A stretch of DNA of 36,749 nucleotides. Origin: CAZZCN01 sp964652975. Its GTDB lineage: Bacteria > Bacillota > Clostridia > Saccharofermentanales > UBA5734. Below, piece after piece: positions 33,958 to 36,749 of the stretch. The notes under the pieces were generated by a model. It saw only the letters and a program-made list of their open reading frames with translations, made no database searches and had not been told where the DNA came from. The stretch lies in NCBI GenBank assembly GCA_964652975.1, contig CAZZCN010000024.1:1-36749 (forward strand), read 5' to 3'. Every line of letters starts with the position of its first letter. Position 1 is the stretch's first letter. The position numbers and the translations under genes are program-made.

Positions 33958-34401
33958 CTACCCCTCCTCGTTTTCTTTCGTTACAAAAACTTTTGTGCCC
34001 TCGATCCTCAGTACTTTCACTTTACAGCCAACCTCATATTTTTGGTTTTTGTCTGCCACGGCCATCCACTCTTCACCGCCCAAAACAACTCTGCCGGTTC
34101 CATCTTTTTCAATAGTTTCAATAACCGTGCCGGTAAGGCCTGTCAAGGCGTCAACATTTGTTTTCACCTCTTTATCTGGGTTGTACAATACTTTGACTAA
34201 AATAGGTTTAATTCCAAAGAAAATGAGCGTGGTGGTAATTACAAAAATCAATAATTGCCAATTAGTTCCCAATCCAAAAAGCGCCGCTATCGACGAACAT
34301 ATGCAGCCTACTCCAAAACTCAACAGAACAAATCCGGGGAAAAATATCTCAAGAATCAGTAAAATTATACCTATTATGAGCCAAATATAAATAGCAGTCA
34401 T
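33958..34401 (-). CDS. nfeD: NfeD-like membrane protein (short form)
   Basis: The 147-residue protein has an N-terminal group of hydrophobic helices ('AIYIWLIIGIILLILEIFFP', ~residues 1-75) and a C-terminal OB-fold domain ('LTGLTGTVIETIEKDGTGRV', 'VGCKVKVLRIEGTKVFV'). This is the short NfeD1b-type architecture without the protease domain. It is the first gene of a two-gene operon with the SPFH protein, and NfeD proteins are thought to bind and regulate their SPFH partner. No strong ribosome binding site is obvious upstream of the ATG (AAAGTTGAGG is the closest). Confidence 0.88.
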   Translation of the reverse strand: MTAIYIWLIIGIILLILEIFFPGFVLLSFGVGCICSSIAALFGLGTNWQLLIFVITTTLIFFGIKPILVKVLYNPDKEVKTNVDALTGLTGTVIETIEKDGTGRVVLGGEEWMAVADKNQKYEVGCKVKVLRIEGTKVFVTKENEEG

Positions 34402-34530
34402 AAATCAATTTGCCTCAACTTTCAAAGTAATCAAAAGCAATACCGATGTTTATTAATTTGCTAAATAACGTTAAAATAATACACTCATTATAATACAGCC
34501 ACATTTAAATGTCTTTGTTTTAGGAAAAAG

Positions 34531-34571
34531 GCGTCCGCCGAAAATTTATAACTATAATTGTGCAATTTGTA
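34531..34571. repeat. Dispersed intergenic repeat, copy 2
   Basis: This is the second copy of the repeat at 32240-32280 (33 of 34 core bases identical), in the gap between the nfeD 5' end and the GIY-YIG gene 3' end. Both copies contain ACTATAATTG and lie downstream of minus-strand genes in the same orientation. Confidence 0.8.
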
Positions 34572-34669
34572 TGTGAATGTCTTTAATAATTACAGAGTCT
34601 ATATCTTCGATTTTTTGCGAATTATTATAAGTCAAGCAACAAAAGTTCCGCTTGAGACACAAGACAAAA

Positions 34670-35503
34670 TTAATTTGCGTTTAGTCCAAATGCTCTGCTT
34701 CCTAAAGATTCCTTCCACCAAGATTCACGTTCTAAAATAATATGTTTGTCTAAGCGAGCATTGTAATTTTCTAATATTGTGTATTGAAAGTTTTCCTTAA
34801 CATAATCAAATCCAAAGTCATTAACAACTGATTTAAGCAGCATATTACCACCGTGCCCATTGTCTACATAGCTTGTCCAACGTTGTAGGAGCATGCCATT
34901 TTCACCATATGCCGACCCGACGTATTGCTTGCCGCTTTTTTTGTCTGTAATTAGATAAACTGCCTTTTGATTTTCCAAAGCTGCAATCCAATCCCTCTTA
35001 TGCCTATTTACTATGGTTGAGAGTTGCCAATATGACAAGCGAACCTTATCATATCCAGGGAATTCTATCCCATCTAGTACCGATGGAAGAATTTGAACAA
35101 CTTCCATTTCATTTAAAATCGTTTTAGCCCAATAGCCTTGTGGTCGGCCTTTGTGATATTTTACTATCAACCTTCCATAGAACGATGAATACTTCTGAAT
35201 TTCATCACCTGAGTAGTTTATACCATTAGTTACGTTATATTCTTGTGTGACTTCTTTAATAGTAGATAAAAACCAAAAACCATTTGCCAGCTTAACGAAA
35301 CAGACAGCAATTTGACCGACTTCAAAATATCGCTGCGAAGTACGCCAAAACAACCATTGATTATTTATTATATCTGGAGATGTTAAAAAAACTTCCATGG
35401 GATCTTCATAATGATTGTCTTGATTAAATTTAATTTTTGTTCTTTGCAAATCAGTTTCACTTATTTGCAAAATATCATTGAGTCTAATGATCTTATCCGC
35501 CAT
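34670..35503 (-). CDS. GIY-YIG nuclease-domain protein with unknown N-terminal domain
   Basis: The 277-residue protein has its C-terminal ~100 residues matching a GIY-YIG nuclease: 'VYLITDKKSGKQYVGSA' (Val-Tyr-Leu at 182-184, Tyr-Val-Gly at 194-196), Arg208 ('LQRWTSY'), a Glu at 258 or 260 ('IILERESWWK') and Asn275 ('FGLN'). The catalytic set therefore appears complete. The N-terminal ~175 residues ('VFLTSPDIINNQWLFWRTSQ', 'FYGRLIVKYHKGRPQGYW') are a separate domain I cannot name. GIY-YIG enzymes include restriction, homing and repair nucleases. A site next to an IS element and downstream of other defence-like genes suggests restriction or defence, but this is inference. The ATG has AGAAGGATAAGAAA upstream (AAGGA, nine bases). 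Confidence 0.8.
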   Translation of the reverse strand: MADKIIRLNDILQISETDLQRTKIKFNQDNHYEDPMEVFLTSPDIINNQWLFWRTSQRYFEVGQIAVCFVKLANGFWFLSTIKEVTQEYNVTNGINYSGDEIQKYSSFYGRLIVKYHKGRPQGYWAKTILNEMEVVQILPSVLDGIEFPGYDKVRLSYWQLSTIVNRHKRDWIAALENQKAVYLITDKKSGKQYVGSAYGENGMLLQRWTSYVDNGHGGNMLLKSVVNDFGFDYVKENFQYTILENYNARLDKHIILERESWWKESLGSRAFGLNAN

Positions 35504-35680
35504 TTTCTTATCCTTCTAATATCATCTTACTCCGTCAGTTTCTGGACAGTTTAGATTAGCCCATACAATACTATATTTAAAAGTATGTAAATCACCATTT
35601 AAAAAGTCTTTGACTAGGAACACTTCATCGATTAATCTCTATATTGAAAAATGTATAAGTGCACACTAATTATATCCTTG

Positions 35681-36695
35681 TCAAATGGTACGTTTCTTTA
35701 AATATGGTTCTATAAAAACAACAGCCCCACTCATTGGTAAAATCCACTTTTCATCAAATTCAATACTTATAGTATTTTCAAATTGAGTTGCATTTGCGCT
35801 ACTAAAGCCACAATTAAAGAAAGGAATCAGCGAAATTTTCATAAAATTCATCGGATATTTAATCATTATTTCCGGGCTGTAAGTTGGTTCGCAAATGGAA
35901 ATCCATAGTTTTCCACCACTTTTTAAAAAAGGCATATCAAACGCAACTTCCATATTGGTCTCATTAAGTTCGTATTTTTTATTATTTTCTGTAGATATAA
36001 CAATATCAATTCCATCTTTATCTACTTTTATTTTATCATACTTAGCAATTTTTTCATTTATAATTACTTTAAGCTTCATTTCATTTTTTAAGAATTCTTC
36101 AATTACTTTTTGATCCGAACTTTCCGAAATTAACTTTTCAAGTTCAACAACATCAATGTTTAAAGTTTCTCGAAATAAATAATCGCTATTATTATATCTA
36201 TCGTTCATATCTATATCATCTACGAAAAAACCAATTTTATATACATTTTCGTCAATTTTATTATTGGGTTTGGTTCTTTTACATCTATAATGTTCATGAA
36301 TATTAATATATTTATTTTTTGAAAAAACATTTCCAGCAAAATCTCTTTCTCCAATTATAATGTTATATTTAAAGTTTTCTTTGATAATGAAATCATCAGC
36401 CAAATATGTATCAATAAAATCACTAACAATTTTATCTCTTAAGCTACCTGAAATTGTAGTGGCGATATTTTTTATGTATTTCATCTTTGTACGATTTGTG
36501 AACAAATTAATTACTTCTGGTTTAGTCATGAGCGTATCCGTTAGTTGCTTAGCAATTTCTGTTGAATTTAATTTACTAATTAAAAACTCGTACCAAAGAT
36601 TAACAACTGCAATTGGTATCAAAGCACCAATAATAATAGGTGCAACGTTATAGAATACTCGAATTATCGGAATGTCAGAATTATCAAACGCAAGA
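35681..36695 (-). pseudogene. Unknown protein gene, probably truncated at its 5' end by an IS insertion
   Basis: The reading frame is open from the stop at 35681 to the right edge of the window, but the sequence beyond ~36696 looks like an IS end. No ATG/GTG/TTG occurs between that point and TTG 36622, which itself lacks a ribosome binding site. The native start was therefore probably removed. The remaining ~338 residues begin with a hydrophobic segment ('VFYNVAPIIIGALIPIAVV') followed by a soluble region rich in Lys, Asn, Ile and Glu. A C-terminal part reads 'SGGKLWISICEPTYSPEIM' and 'ILPMSGAVVFIEPYLKKR'. I do not recognise the family. Base composition is more AT-rich than neighbours, consistent with acquired DNA. 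Confidence 0.55.
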
Positions 36696-36749
36696 TGAGT
36701 ATTCCGGGAGCAATTGAGCCACCTGTCCGGAAATTGAGAGCCACCATTC
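36696..36749. mobile_element. Probable terminal repeats of an IS21-family element
   Basis: Two similar ~20-bp repeats lie head to tail: one from CCGGGAGCAATTGAGCCACC (36704-36723) and one from CCGGAAATTGAGAGCCACC (36727-36745). Multiple terminal repeats of this GAGCCACC kind, behind a terminal 5'-TG (36696), are typical of IS21-type elements. The transposase genes would lie to the right of the window. Confidence 0.5.

Overview
The window looks like a chromosomal segment of a low-GC Gram-positive bacterium, most likely a member of the Clostridia. This is inferred from strong AGGAGG-type ribosome binding sites, frequent TTG and GTG starts, LytTR/LiaF-like, YwaF-like, LURP-one/YxjI-like and ABC-F genes, and a BspA-like LRR_5 surface protein. 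No rRNA, tRNA or CRISPR array was seen. The window is bounded by mobile DNA: the 3' part of an IS110-family transposase on the left, and what looks like the repeat-bearing end of an IS21-type element on the right, which appears to have cut the last gene.

Left half (0.7-13.2 kb), housekeeping and envelope genes: a DPM-like GT2 glycosyltransferase convergent with a very large polytopic protein that may be a GT-C partner; a membrane-anchored glucosaminidase-fold cell-wall hydrolase; a small HExxH zincin; an MFS transporter behind a duplicated promoter/operator module and a possible leader peptide; a YkpA/YbiT-type ABC-F ATPase; a YwaF-like membrane protein whose leader can fold like an attenuator; an M24 peptidase; and a LytTR regulator translationally coupled to a LiaF-like membrane protein.

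Middle (13.6-24.1 kb), a defence island. Three co-directional genes encode a TerB_N/TerB_C protein, a DUF2791 P-loop ATPase and an Lhr-like SF2 helicase, the composition of the Shango anti-phage system. After a small zinc-ribbon/DUF2007 gene comes an oppositely oriented AAA+ ATPase/subtilase pair with the composition of IetAS. Both junctions inside the Shango-like operon carry tandem duplications (3 extra 46-bp units; 2 extra 71-bp units) that keep the stop/start signals. The second array creates two 21-codon mini-ORFs between sngB and sngC. The first gene also carries a 4 x 54-bp in-frame repeat. These arrays are the most unusual feature of the window.

Right part (24.5-36.7 kb): a B12-binding-type radical SAM protein, a YxjI-like LURP-one protein, a zinc-ribbon/DUF4870-like membrane protein, a 1395-aa secreted BspA-like LRR_5 protein preceded by an orphan 25-codon signal-peptide-like ORF, a small membrane protein with a HEPN-like Rx4H motif, an NfeD/SPFH operon, a GIY-YIG nuclease-domain protein, and the truncated unknown gene at the IS boundary. 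Short tandem duplications at gene ends recur through the window (5.62, 6.19, 10.45, 13.96, 15.93 and 17.41 kb), suggesting a genome prone to small tandem duplications that alter expression signals.
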